A DNA stretch of 64,000 nucleotides from Rhodobiaceae bacterium UBA7804 (GTDB lineage Bacteria > Pseudomonadota > Alphaproteobacteria > Parvibaculales > Parvibaculaceae), in NCBI GenBank assembly GCA_002480495.1, contig DLCG01000017.1, positions 329,548-393,547 of the forward strand, given 5' to 3'. This document shows positions 37,930 through 46,354 of the stretch, one piece after another. How positions within the stretch are numbered: the stretch's first letter is position 1; every line of letters starts with the position of its first letter. Under the pieces are notes generated by a model. The model searched no databases. It saw only the letters and a program-made list of their open reading frames with translations, and was not told the DNA's origin. The position numbers and the translations under genes were made by a program.

Positions 37930-38349
37930 ATGACCTCTTCTCACGGAGAGATGGACGCCGAAAGCGTCGAAAAGGAGCTGAGCGACCCGAAAAACCAGCT
38001 TCCCGCCGTCATGGCGCGGAACGAGGAGACGGTGCGCGAAGGCTTCTGGAAGAAGATGGCCCGCGTGGCGGGCAAGGTGCCCTTTGCGGAGGAAGCGGCG
38101 GCGGCCTGGTTCTGCGCGCGCGATCCGGAAACGCCGACACGCGTGCGCGCGACGCTTCTCGCCGCGCTCGCCTATTTCGTCATGCCGGTCGATTTCATTC
38201 CGGACATCGTCGCCGCCTTCGGCTTTACCGACGACGCGACGGTCCTCATGGCCGCGCTCGGCCTCGTCTCGAGCTACATGAAGCCGCGTCACCGCAAGGC
38301 GGCGCGGGAGGCGCTGGGCCTCCCGCCCCCGAAAAAGGACGAAGACTGA
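37930..38349 (+). CDS. YkvA family (DUF1232) protein
   Basis: A 139-residue protein of unknown function. Its C-terminal half holds the DUF1232 core: TRVRATLLAALAYFVMPVDF then IPDIVAAFGFTDDATVLMAA, the family signature with the PxDxIPD motif and two hydrophobic helices. The N-terminal half is polar. It is probably membrane associated. It is convergent with the beta-lactamase-like gene, whose stop begins 1 bp after it, so the two 3' ends abut. Confidence 0.88.
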   Translation: MTSSHGEMDAESVEKELSDPKNQLPAVMARNEETVREGFWKKMARVAGKVPFAEEAAAAWFCARDPETPTRVRATLLAALAYFVMPVDFIPDIVAAFGFTDDATVLMAALGLVSSYMKPRHRKAAREALGLPPPKKDED

Positions 38350-38350
38350 G

Positions 38351-39574
38351 TTACACCGTCCAGACACCACTCGCATTGGAGCGATAGCCGAGCGAGCGGT
38401 AGGCCGCATCGACCAGCGCCTGGCCGCGGTCGTTGAGAAGAATGCCGAAGCCCATCCGGTTCATGTTGTAGCCGAAGCTCATCCGGGCTTCCGGATCGGC
38501 GAAGCCGAGCGAGCCGCCCATGCCGACATGGCCGAAGGCCGCGTCTCCCATGATGCAGGAGGAGTTCGGCTCGTTCGCAAGTTTCCGGTTGTCCATCGAC
38601 TTCATGTAGCCGAGCGCGAAACGCGTCGGGATGAGAAGCGTCGCGTCCTCATGCGTCGCCATCGCCACGCGTCCCATGCGCGAGAGCGTGTCCTTGCCGA
38701 CGAGCTTGCCGCCGCCATTGGCAAGCGGCGCATACATGCCAGCAAGTCCGCGGCCATTGGTGATGCCGTTCGCCGAGCCGATTTCGGCGGCATGGGCCTC
38801 GCGCGAGTTGAAATCCGTGTTGCCGCTGTTGAGCAGGAAGAGATGCGCCGGGCTCGACGGGTCCGTCATCAGCGCCTGCGTGAATTTCGAGTTGGCGGCG
38901 GCAGGGTCGGGCTCGGAGAAGATCATCGGCGCGATGCGCGGCTCCGTTTCCTCGGGCGTCCCGATGGTGAAGTCGAGGCCGAGCGGCTTTGCGACTTCAT
39001 CGGCAAAGAACCTGCCCATGCGCTTGCCCGCCGCGCGATGCACGAGCTCGCCCACCGTCCAGGCAAGCGTCACGCCGTGATAGCCGTTGCGCGTACCGGG
39101 CTTCCAGAAGGGCTCTTCCTCTTCCAGAAGCTTCACCATGTAGTCATAGTCGTAATAGGCGCCGTCCTTGAGCTTGGTGCGCACATGCGGCTGTCCGGCC
39201 GAATGGTCGAGCATCATCGAGACGAGCGTCTCCTCCTTGCCGTTCTTCGCATATTCCGGCCAATAGTCGGCGACCTTCGCATCGAGGTCGAGCTTGCCGC
39301 GGTCGGCAAGCATATGCGCGCAAAGCGAGGTCGCGCCCTTGGTGCAGGAGAAGACGATGGAAACGGTGTCCTTCTCCCAGGGATCGCCCTCGCGCGCTTT
39401 TCGGCCGCCCCAGATATCGACCACCGTCTTGCCCTCGAGCGTGATCGCGACATTCGCGCCGACTTCGTCGCGCGTCTCGAAGTTCTCGACGAACGTATCG
39501 ACGACTTCCTTGAACTTCGGATCGTAGCTGCCCTGCAGCGTGCCGGCTTTCGTCTCCCTGGAAAAATTCTCCAC
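38351..39574 (-). CDS. Serine hydrolase of the EstB/class C beta-lactamase-like family
   Basis: A 407-residue hydrolase, probably an esterase. The nucleophile motif S-x-x-K is present in VFSCTKGATSLCAHMLA, followed by SMMLDHSAGQPHV, and the Tyr motif lies in PGTRNGYHGVTLAWTVGELV. A His-Gly motif GHVGMGGSLGFAD occurs near the end. The family hydrolyses short-chain esters rather than beta-lactams. The GTG at 39574 is taken as start because AGGGAGC lies about 9 nt upstream and the frame before it has no family similarity. There is no signal peptide. Confidence 0.87.
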   Translation of the reverse strand: MENFSRETKAGTLQGSYDPKFKEVVDTFVENFETRDEVGANVAITLEGKTVVDIWGGRKAREGDPWEKDTVSIVFSCTKGATSLCAHMLADRGKLDLDAKVADYWPEYAKNGKEETLVSMMLDHSAGQPHVRTKLKDGAYYDYDYMVKLLEEEEPFWKPGTRNGYHGVTLAWTVGELVHRAAGKRMGRFFADEVAKPLGLDFTIGTPEETEPRIAPMIFSEPDPAAANSKFTQALMTDPSSPAHLFLLNSGNTDFNSREAHAAEIGSANGITNGRGLAGMYAPLANGGGKLVGKDTLSRMGRVAMATHEDATLLIPTRFALGYMKSMDNRKLANEPNSSCIMGDAAFGHVGMGGSLGFADPEARMSFGYNMNRMGFGILLNDRGQALVDAAYRSLGYRSNASGVWTV

Positions 39575-39656
39575 CGTCTCAGCTCCCTGTCTGTTTTCCC
39601 TGTCTGTTTTTTGTGCAAAAGCCCCGGTCTTGTTCGCGGACCTTGCCTTGAATTTC

Positions 39657-40379
39657 CTATCGGCTTGGGCGCAGCGCGCCATAGCCCGCATCGATGAGCC
39701 TTTGCCGTATGATCGGTCCGATGGTCTCGTACCCCTTGCCGTTCAACGTCAGGCCGTCCCAGCGATAGAGGTCGTCGCGTATGTTGCCCTTGTCGTCGAG
39801 CATCGCGGAGGAGACGTCGATGAAATACATCTCCTTCTCGCCGCGCACATAATCCGCGATCAGCGCATTGGCGCGCTGCTGGCCGTACCAGCGTTCTTCC
39901 CGCGCGGGCGCCGGGCGAAGCGAAACGAAATAGATCGGCGCATCCTCTCCTTCGGCGCGCAGGGAAAGAGCGAGGGTCCGGAAGTCGTCCAGAAGATCCT
40001 CGGGTCTCCTGCCGCGCACATCGGAAAGATCCGCCTCGCCCGCCATGACGACCACCGCACGGGGATCGTAGGGAAGCACGATCCGGGCACGATAATGGTC
40101 GATGTGGGAAATCTGCGCGCCGCCGAAACCGCGCTGGATGACGGTGACCGGCGCCATGTCCTCCGCGAACCTCGGCCAGAGCCGGAGGTCGCGCCCGCCG
40201 ACGAAGAGCACGGCGTTCTCTGGCGGCGGGTTGGAGACATCGCGGCGCTCGAAGGCCGCGATCTCCCCTTCCCAGTATTTCGCATCGCCCGAGGCGAGGA
40301 GCACATAGATGAGGAAGGCGAACAGCGCGGCAACGGCGACGCCGAACGCGATGCCGAGCACCACGAATGTCCGCTTCAT
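39657..40379 (-). CDS. Membrane-anchored SGNH-fold protein lacking the catalytic residues
   Basis: A 240-residue protein with one N-terminal membrane helix (residues 5-28) and an SGNH/GDSL-like domain. The fold is clear from AVLFVGGRDLRLWPRF, VIQRGFGGAQISHIDHY and DGLTLNGKGYETIGPIIRQR. Active homologues have VGSSSIRLW, AGxND and DGLHLN. Here the nucleophile site is Gly-Arg-Asp (61-64, no Ser), block III is GEAD (Asn replaced by Ala116), and the His of block V is Thr211. All catalytic positions are therefore lost together, which suggests a pseudoenzyme used for binding or scaffolding. Confidence 0.8.
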   Translation of the reverse strand: MKRTFVVLGIAFGVAVAALFAFLIYVLLASGDAKYWEGEIAAFERRDVSNPPPENAVLFVGGRDLRLWPRFAEDMAPVTVIQRGFGGAQISHIDHYRARIVLPYDPRAVVVMAGEADLSDVRGRRPEDLLDDFRTLALSLRAEGEDAPIYFVSLRPAPAREERWYGQQRANALIADYVRGEKEMYFIDVSSAMLDDKGNIRDDLYRWDGLTLNGKGYETIGPIIRQRLIDAGYGALRPSR

Positions 40380-40430
40380 ACCGCGCTACCCCTCATGCGC
40401 CTTTATCCCCGCCCCGGTCGCTTCATGACG

Positions 40431-41435
40431 TTATCGTGACGGTACGATGACGATCTTGCCCTTCACCTTGCGCGCGGCCATGTCCTTCAGCGCCTGCGCC
40501 GCCTCCTCGAACTTGTAGGTCTTGGAGACGTGGGGCTTGAGCTTGCCTTCCTTGAACCACGTCATCAGCTCCTTCAGGTTCTCCTGATGGCGCTTCGGCT
40601 CGCGTCCCGTGAACGCCCCCCAGAACACGCCGACGATCTGGCAACCCTTGAGAAGCGCGAGATTCAGCGGAATTTTCGGGATGGGACCGGCGGCAAAACC
40701 GACCACGAGGAAACGTCCTTCCCAGTTCGTCGCGCGCAGCGCCGCTTCCGAGTAATCCCCGCCGACCGGGTCATAGACCACGTCGGCGCCCTGTCCGCCC
40801 GTCAGTTCCTTGATCTTGTCGGTGAGCGCCTTCTGCGCATCCCTGTCGAGCGAACCCGTGGGATAAAGAATCGTCTCGTCCGCGCCATGCTCCTTGCAGA
40901 CGGCGAGCTTGTCCTCGGATGACGCAGCGGCGATCACGCGCGCGCCCATCGCCTTGCCGAGTTCAACCGCGGCAAGACCGACGCCACCCGCCGCACCCAG
41001 CACCAGCAGAGTCTCCCCCGGCTTCAGTTCCGCACGATCCTTCAGCGCATGATGCGACGTGCCATAGGTCATGAGGAAGGCCGACGCCGTCACGAAATCC
41101 ATCTCGTCGGGGATCGGCGTCACACGCGCCTCATCGAGCGCGATCTCTTCCGCATAGCCGCCCCAGCCACAGGATCCGATGACGCGGTCGCCGACCTTCA
41201 CCTTTGAAACGCCTTCGCCGACCTTCCTGACCACGCCGGCCACCTCGCCTCCCGGAGAGAAGGGAAGCGGCGGCTTGAACTGGTACTTGTTCTCGATGAT
41301 CAGCACGTCCGGGAAGTTGACCGCGGCGGCATGAACCTCGAGCAGGACTTCGCCCTTTTTCGGTTCCGGGCTCGGCACCTCCTCGATCACGAGGCTGTCC
41401 GGCGGCCCGTATTCCTTGCAAAGTACGGCTTTCAT
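40431..41435 (-). CDS. NADPH:quinone oxidoreductase family protein (MDR superfamily)
   Basis: A 334-residue zinc-independent medium-chain dehydrogenase. The N-terminal GroES-like domain shows MKAVLCKEYGPPDSLVIEEV and VNFPDVLIIENKYQFKPPLP. The cofactor domain has LLVLGAAGGVGLAAVELGKA and YDPVGGDYSEAALRA. It probably reduces quinones or enones with NADPH. GGAGGGAG lies 6 nt before the ATG at 41435, which fixes the start. The 302 bp upstream, to the IalB gene (41436-41737), contain nothing recognisable beyond promoter space. Confidence 0.92.
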   Translation of the reverse strand: MKAVLCKEYGPPDSLVIEEVPSPEPKKGEVLLEVHAAAVNFPDVLIIENKYQFKPPLPFSPGGEVAGVVRKVGEGVSKVKVGDRVIGSCGWGGYAEEIALDEARVTPIPDEMDFVTASAFLMTYGTSHHALKDRAELKPGETLLVLGAAGGVGLAAVELGKAMGARVIAAASSEDKLAVCKEHGADETILYPTGSLDRDAQKALTDKIKELTGGQGADVVYDPVGGDYSEAALRATNWEGRFLVVGFAAGPIPKIPLNLALLKGCQIVGVFWGAFTGREPKRHQENLKELMTWFKEGKLKPHVSKTYKFEEAAQALKDMAARKVKGKIVIVPSR

Positions 41436-41737
41436 GGTCGTCTCCCTCCAGCTTGTCGATTTTTCGGGTTGCGGAAATTCCGGTGCCTCTCCCTTAGCAC
41501 GAGCGGGCGGATTTCCGCCAGACGGAGGGGGTGCCGGGCCAGCTTTGCCTTGGTTCCGCCACATGAATCGGCGAGTTTCGCCCCGGTTGCCGGACCCGCC
41601 GGCAGCACGCAAAAAAGGGGCAACGCCGGGCGGCAACTGGAAATCGCCTGCGCCGACCGCTATGGTCAGGCCACCTTTCCCGGGCAAATCGGGGCCGGAC
41701 GACCGGGAGTCCATTCGGAGCAGACGAGTTGGAGACC

Positions 41738-42304
41738 ATGCCGCGACGCAAGACCATTTCCTCAGCCCTTACCCTGGCCTGCGCAGCACTTGCCCTGACT
41801 TTCGGCCTGGCGGGTTTTGCCGCTGGCGCGAAGGCACAGGACGCACCGAAGCTGCTCGGCAAGTATGACGACTGGTCGGCCTATACCTATGGCTCCGGCA
41901 ATGACCGCATGTGCTATGCCATGACGACCCCGGTAAAGATGCTGCCCGCGGGCGCGAACCGCGGCGACGTCTATTTCATGGTGACGCATCGCCCGGCGCG
42001 GAACACGCGCAACGAAGTGAGCATGCGCGTCGGCTATCCCTTCAAGTCGACAAGCCGCCCCTTCGCGACCATCGGCAACGACAAGTTCCAGATGTTCTCC
42101 GGCGTCAAGGAAGGCGGCGAGCATCGCTTCTGGGCCTGGCTTGAGAACCCCTCCGAAGAGAGCAAGATGGTGAAGGCGCTCCGCGCGGGCAGCTCCATGG
42201 AGATCAAGGGCACCTCGGAGCGCGACACGCTGACGACCGACACCTATTCTCTCAAGGGGTCCTCGGCCGCGCTCGGCAAGATCGACGAAGCCTGCAAGAA
42301 ATAA
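41738..42304 (+). CDS. Invasion-associated locus B (IalB) family protein
   Basis: A 188-residue secreted protein. A signal peptide (ALTLACAALALTFGLAGFAA... KAQ) is followed by the IalB domain with YDDWSAYTYGSGNDRMCYAM and RPARNTRNEVSMRVGYPF. Bartonella IalB aids erythrocyte entry, but the family is widespread in free-living alphaproteobacteria, so no virulence role is implied. Two Cys (in RMCYAM and EACKK) could form a disulfide. The ATG at 41738 has GGAG 4 nt upstream; a TTG 9 bp earlier is less likely. Confidence 0.85.
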   Translation: MPRRKTISSALTLACAALALTFGLAGFAAGAKAQDAPKLLGKYDDWSAYTYGSGNDRMCYAMTTPVKMLPAGANRGDVYFMVTHRPARNTRNEVSMRVGYPFKSTSRPFATIGNDKFQMFSGVKEGGEHRFWAWLENPSEESKMVKALRAGSSMEIKGTSERDTLTTDTYSLKGSSAALGKIDEACKK

Positions 42305-42433
42305 GGCGGGAAACTGCCGGTTGTCGGCGTAATTGGCGCTTTGCGCGCCCTCTGTGATATGAGAAGCACTCAAGCCGCCTTGCCCTTGGGGCAAGCGCGG
42401 CGAGACGCATTTTTATTTGGCCGATCCCTGAAG

Positions 42434-43645
42434 ATGACGACGCTCGACATAGCGCATGACAAGCAGAGCACCGCGCCGGCGGGCGCGCTGACGGCGCCCG
42501 CGCCGCATCCTCTCCGGCCAAGCCTCGTCGGACTGACCCGGCCGCGGCTCATGCAGGCGCTTGCCGATTTCGGCCTGCCCGAGAAACAGCTTCGTATGCG
42601 CGCCGGGCAAATCTGGAACGGCATCTACAATCGCGGTCTGACGGATTTCGACGGCATGACGACGCTCTCGAAGGAGCTGCGCCAGACGCTCGCGGCGGCC
42701 TTCGATATTTCGCGGCTCGAGGTCGTGACCGAGCAGAAGTCGGTCGACGGCACACGGAAATGGCTGCTGCGCCTCCCTTCCGCCGTGCCCGGCGTTCCGG
42801 GACCGGAAATCGAGATGGTCTATATCCCGGAGGAAGGACGCGGCACGCTCTGCATCTCCTCCCAGGTCGGCTGCACGCTCACCTGCACCTTCTGCCACAC
42901 AGGCACGCAGAAGCTCGTGCGGAACCTGACCGCGGGCGAAATCGTCGGACAGATCATGGTTGCGCGCGATGCGCTCGGCGAGTGGCCGGACTCGAATCGC
43001 AACTCGGATGACCGTCTCATCACCAACATCGTGATGATGGGCATGGGCGAACCGCTCTACAATTTCGAGAATGTGCGCGACGCGCTGGAAGTGATTTCGG
43101 ACGGCGAAGGAATCTCGCTGTCGAAGCGGCGGATCACGCTCTCGACGAGCGGCGTCGTGCCGATGATCGAAAAGGCCGGCACCGAAATCGGTTGCATGCT
43201 CGCGATCTCGCTCCACGCCGTGAATGACGAGACGCGCAACAAGCTCGTGCCTCTCAACAAGAAATACCCGATCAGGGAATTGCTCGAAGCCTGCCGGAAT
43301 TATCCTGGCCTGTCGAACGCACGCCGCATCACCTTCGAATATGTGATGCTGAAGGATGTGAACGATTCGATCGAGGATGCGAAGGAACTTGTTCGCCTGC
43401 TGAAGGGCATCCCCGCGAAGATCAATCTTATCCCCTTCAATCCCTGGCCGGGTTCGCCTTACGAGTGTTCGGACTGGGCGCAGATCGAGAAATTCGCCGA
43501 CTTCGTCAATCGCGCGGGCTATGCGAGCCCCGTGCGCACGCCGCGCGGCCGCGACATCATGGCGGCCTGTGGACAGCTCAAGAGCGAGACGGTAAAGAAG
43601 CGCGCGAGCGAACGGTTCAGAGAAGCTGCGCAACCAACCGGCTAG
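42434..43645 (+). CDS. rlmN: 23S rRNA (adenine(2503)-C2)/tRNA methyltransferase RlmN
   Basis: Radical-SAM enzyme that methylates A2503 of 23S rRNA and A37 of some tRNAs. It has the cluster motif CTLTCTFCHTGTQ, the conserved VMMGMGEPLYNFENV, and the C-terminal Cys in RDIMAACGQLK needed for methyl transfer. From the ATG at 42434 it has 403 residues; the first 30 or so are a variable leader (MTTLDIAHDKQSTAPAG). An earlier in-frame ATG at 42359 is possible. The ribosome-binding site is weak, so the start is the least certain part. Confidence 0.94.
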   Translation: MTTLDIAHDKQSTAPAGALTAPAPHPLRPSLVGLTRPRLMQALADFGLPEKQLRMRAGQIWNGIYNRGLTDFDGMTTLSKELRQTLAAAFDISRLEVVTEQKSVDGTRKWLLRLPSAVPGVPGPEIEMVYIPEEGRGTLCISSQVGCTLTCTFCHTGTQKLVRNLTAGEIVGQIMVARDALGEWPDSNRNSDDRLITNIVMMGMGEPLYNFENVRDALEVISDGEGISLSKRRITLSTSGVVPMIEKAGTEIGCMLAISLHAVNDETRNKLVPLNKKYPIRELLEACRNYPGLSNARRITFEYVMLKDVNDSIEDAKELVRLLKGIPAKINLIPFNPWPGSPYECSDWAQIEKFADFVNRAGYASPVRTPRGRDIMAACGQLKSETVKKRASERFREAAQPTG

Positions 43646-43685
43646 ATGCGCATTACATCTGCGAACGGACGAGCGGAGCCACCCC

Positions 43686-44018
43686 ATGAAAGCCGCCATC
43701 TATCGCTGGAAGGTCGCGCCCGGAGACGAAGAATATTTCGCGCGCCGCTGGCACGAGATCACACAAGACATCATGCGCGATCATGGCGGCGGTGGATCGC
43801 GTCTCCATCGCGCGGAGAATGGCGACTTCGTCGCCTATGCGCGCTGGCCCAGCAGGCAAGCGCGCGACAAGGCCTTCGCCGATTATTCGAAAGACCCGAA
43901 CCGCTCCATTCCACAGCGCGAGGGCAAGGCCAAACTCGTCGAGGAAATCTGGCTCGACATTACAGATGACCTCCTGATCCCCGAAGCCGACCTGCCCGCG
44001 CGTTTCCGCGGAGATTAG
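43686..44018 (+). CDS. ABM-fold (antibiotic biosynthesis monooxygenase-like) small protein
   Basis: A 110-residue protein resembling dimeric alpha-beta barrel (ABM) proteins. The first strand is MKAAIYRWKVAPGDEEYFAR, then a helix region WHEITQDIMRDHGG, a strand with SRLHRAENGDFVAYARWPSR, and a closing helix. No catalytic residue can be assigned, and members range from monooxygenases to stress proteins. It overlaps the stop of the convergent isomerase gene by 4 bp and lies 40 bp after rlmN. Confidence 0.65.
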   Translation: MKAAIYRWKVAPGDEEYFARRWHEITQDIMRDHGGGGSRLHRAENGDFVAYARWPSRQARDKAFADYSKDPNRSIPQREGKAKLVEEIWLDITDDLLIPEADLPARFRGD

Positions 44019-44602
44019 CGCTTCGCCCAGTCGAGCGCCGCTTCGAGCCTGTCATTCCCCCAGAACAATTCCTCACCCACGACAAAACTCGGCGCCCCGA
44101 ATATCCCCTTCGCGACAGCTTCCCCTGTCTGCAACTTCAGACGATCCTTGTTCGCCTGCTCGTTGGAACTTGCGAGAAGCGCTGCCGCATCAAGACCGAG
44201 AGAAGAAAGAATTTCAGAAAGCACAACCTCGTCCGAGATGTCCTGCTGTTCGGCGAAGTTTGCGAGATAGACACGCCGCGTGAGTTCCGGACCCCAGTCC
44301 TCGTCCTGTCCGAGAAGCGCGAGGCGCGCCGCTTTCAATCCGTTCTGCGGAAAACGCACCGGCTCTTTTAGCGCGAGGCCCTGCGCCTCGCAAATGCGCG
44401 CCATATCGCGCCACATATATCTGCCCTTGGCGGGATAGATGTTGAAGGGACTGTCGTTCCAGCCCTGCGACCCGAAGATCGGCCCCAGCAGGAAAGGCCG
44501 CCAGACGAGCCCGACGCCCGCCTCCTTCGCCGTCTGCTCGACGCGCATCGCCGCCGGATAGGAATAGGTGCTCGCGAACTCGTACCAGAACTCGACTTTC
44601 AT
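44015..44602 (-). CDS. DsbA-fold 2-hydroxychromene-2-carboxylate isomerase family protein
   Basis: A 195-residue kappa-class GST/DsbA-like protein. The start MKVEFWYEFASTYSYPAAMR has the family motif with Ser in place of the CxxC cysteines. WRPFLLGPIFGSQGWNDSPF and AKGIFGAPSFVVGEELFWGN are the other signatures. Relatives isomerise 2-hydroxychromene-2-carboxylate with glutathione during naphthalene breakdown, but most homologues outside such clusters have unknown substrates, and no aromatic operon is present here. It is convergent with the ABM-like gene. Confidence 0.88.
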   Translation of the reverse strand: MKVEFWYEFASTYSYPAAMRVEQTAKEAGVGLVWRPFLLGPIFGSQGWNDSPFNIYPAKGRYMWRDMARICEAQGLALKEPVRFPQNGLKAARLALLGQDEDWGPELTRRVYLANFAEQQDISDEVVLSEILSSLGLDAAALLASSNEQANKDRLKLQTGEAVAKGIFGAPSFVVGEELFWGNDRLEAALDWAKR

Positions 44603-44691
44603 GAATGCCGTTCCCCAAACAAGAGATGCGCGAGCCTGCCGCAAAATCGCGAGGGCAGATAGCTCGCGCCACGCAATGCATCTTGCATCCG

Positions 44692-45627
44692 CTAGACCCT
44701 TGTCTCCGCATCGAGCTTCAGCACTTCGGCAATCTCGCGAATGAAACCGATATCCTCCACGAAGGCGCGTATGTGATCGCTCTGGCGCAGATCCTTCCAT
44801 GGGGAAGGCTGGGCGAAATATCCCCGCCTTCCGTCAATCACGAGAAGAAGATCGCCGCCATCGAACGCCGCCTGCAAGGGCCCGTCCGCAGCCTCAGCAA
44901 GCTTCACAAACCGCTCCATGAAGGCGGGCGTGAGAAGGTAGCGCGCCTCCACCTGGTCGCTCGAGAAGACCTCGAACATTTCCTCGAAGCGCGGGTCTTC
45001 GAGATGCACGCGCTCCCCGTCGACACCGGCATGGCTCATTGAATTGAAAAACGAGCCGCGGTCGCCACGCACGATCGTCCGGCCCTCGAACCGTTTGGGG
45101 AAAGCATAGCGGGCAACGAGTCCGCGAAAGACGAGATCGTAATCGTCGCGCTTGTCCCGCTTCACCCGTTTCTCGAGGAAGGCTTCGGCGAGCTCGAAGG
45201 GAACGCCGTCGACCTCACCCATGACGTGATCCTCGAGGGACTCGCGGTCGTAGCCCGGAAGGAGGCTGCAGCGATTGAAGGGCGCGAGGTAATTCTCCGG
45301 CGCTTTCGGCGAGTAGACATAGCCGAAATGCCCGAAGACCTTCGCTGAAAGCTCTTCGGCGAATTTCCGTCCCCAGGTAAGGACGGAAGTGAGCATGAGG
45401 GCCCCGATGATGACGATGACGATACTGCCGAAGAGCGCAAAGCCTCGCGCATCCTCGTCTTCGATGAGCTGCGAGGAAAGGGCGAAAGCGACAAGCCCCG
45501 CGGCGGCAACCGGGACGGCCCGCCGAAGCGCCTGGCGCAGCACGAGCTTCCGCTCCGCTTCCTTTTCCTCGATGAAGGGGGCTATTTCCCGCGCAAAGAA
45601 GCCGTCGAAGTCTCCTGCCGGCGCCAT
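44692..45627 (-). CDS. DUF3137 domain-containing membrane protein
   Basis: A 311-residue protein with two N-terminal membrane helices (VPVAAAGLVAFALSSQ and GSIVIVIIGALMLTSVLTW) and a long cytosolic domain. That domain shows GHFGYVYSPKAPENYLAPF, DYDLVFRGLVARYAFPKRF and RVHLEDPRFEEMFEVFSSDQ, as in DUF3137. This family is commonly the neighbour of LemA, as here (4 bp upstream), and the pair may act together in membrane remodelling; the function is unproven. Confidence 0.88.
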   Translation of the reverse strand: MAPAGDFDGFFAREIAPFIEEKEAERKLVLRQALRRAVPVAAAGLVAFALSSQLIEDEDARGFALFGSIVIVIIGALMLTSVLTWGRKFAEELSAKVFGHFGYVYSPKAPENYLAPFNRCSLLPGYDRESLEDHVMGEVDGVPFELAEAFLEKRVKRDKRDDYDLVFRGLVARYAFPKRFEGRTIVRGDRGSFFNSMSHAGVDGERVHLEDPRFEEMFEVFSSDQVEARYLLTPAFMERFVKLAEAADGPLQAAFDGGDLLLVIDGRRGYFAQPSPWKDLRQSDHIRAFVEDIGFIREIAEVLKLDAETRV

Positions 45628-45631
45628 CGCC

Positions 45632-46213
45632 TCACGCCATCAGCTTGTTGAGGTCCACAGGTTCGCGGGCGGCCGGGTCTTCGACTTCGTAGAAGGGGAA
45701 GGGCTGGACATTCGCAAGGCGGGCGATGATCGAGCCGGGGAATATCTCGACCGCATTGTTGAGCCGCGTCACCGCCGAATTGTAGAAGCGGCGGGCGGCG
45801 GCGATATTGCCTTCCACTTCCTCGAAGGTCTCCTGCGCCCGCGTCACGGTCTCGGCCGAGCGAAGCTCCGGATAGTTCTCGGCCACCGCAAAGAGCCGGG
45901 CCATGCCCATCTCGAGCTTCCTCGAAGCGTCGAGATGCTCCTCAACCGCCTTCGGGTCGTCCTTGGCATAGGGCGCCGCCACCTTCGCCCTGAGCGCCGT
46001 CAGCCCTTCCAGAAGCTCCTTCTCGTGGGTCATGAACTTCTGCGCCAGCGCCACGATGTTGGGCAGCAGGTCGAAACGCTGGCGAAGCTGCACATCGATC
46101 GAGCCCATCGCCTCGCGGACCTCGTTCCGCCGCGTGATGAGGCTCGCATACCAGGCATAGCCACCAATGAGGACAAGCCCCGCAATAACCAGCAAAACCA
46201 CCGACGAATCCAT
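45632..46213 (-). CDS. lemA: LemA family protein
   Basis: A 193-residue membrane protein with an N-terminal helix (VVLLVIAGLVLIGGYAWYAS) followed by a helical bundle. It has the LemA signatures LRQRFDLLPNIVALAQKFM, AENYPELRSAETVTRAQETF and ARRFYNSAVTRLNNAVEIFP. The role of LemA in most bacteria is unknown. It is the first gene of a two-gene operon with the DUF3137 gene and is divergent from argG, with 141 bp between them. Confidence 0.93.
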   Translation of the reverse strand: MDSSVVLLVIAGLVLIGGYAWYASLITRRNEVREAMGSIDVQLRQRFDLLPNIVALAQKFMTHEKELLEGLTALRAKVAAPYAKDDPKAVEEHLDASRKLEMGMARLFAVAENYPELRSAETVTRAQETFEEVEGNIAAARRFYNSAVTRLNNAVEIFPGSIIARLANVQPFPFYEVEDPAAREPVDLNKLMA

Positions 46214-46354
46214 GGGTCACCCCCTCGAAAAGGCCTCGTTCGGCCGATTATGGCAGGCAAAGCCTCTCCCGTCCCCTGCTTCGGGCCTCCCCTTGCCGCA
46301 GCGGTCGATTTGCCTATAGTGCGCCGCAAAATCGACCCTTCACAAGGTGACGAA

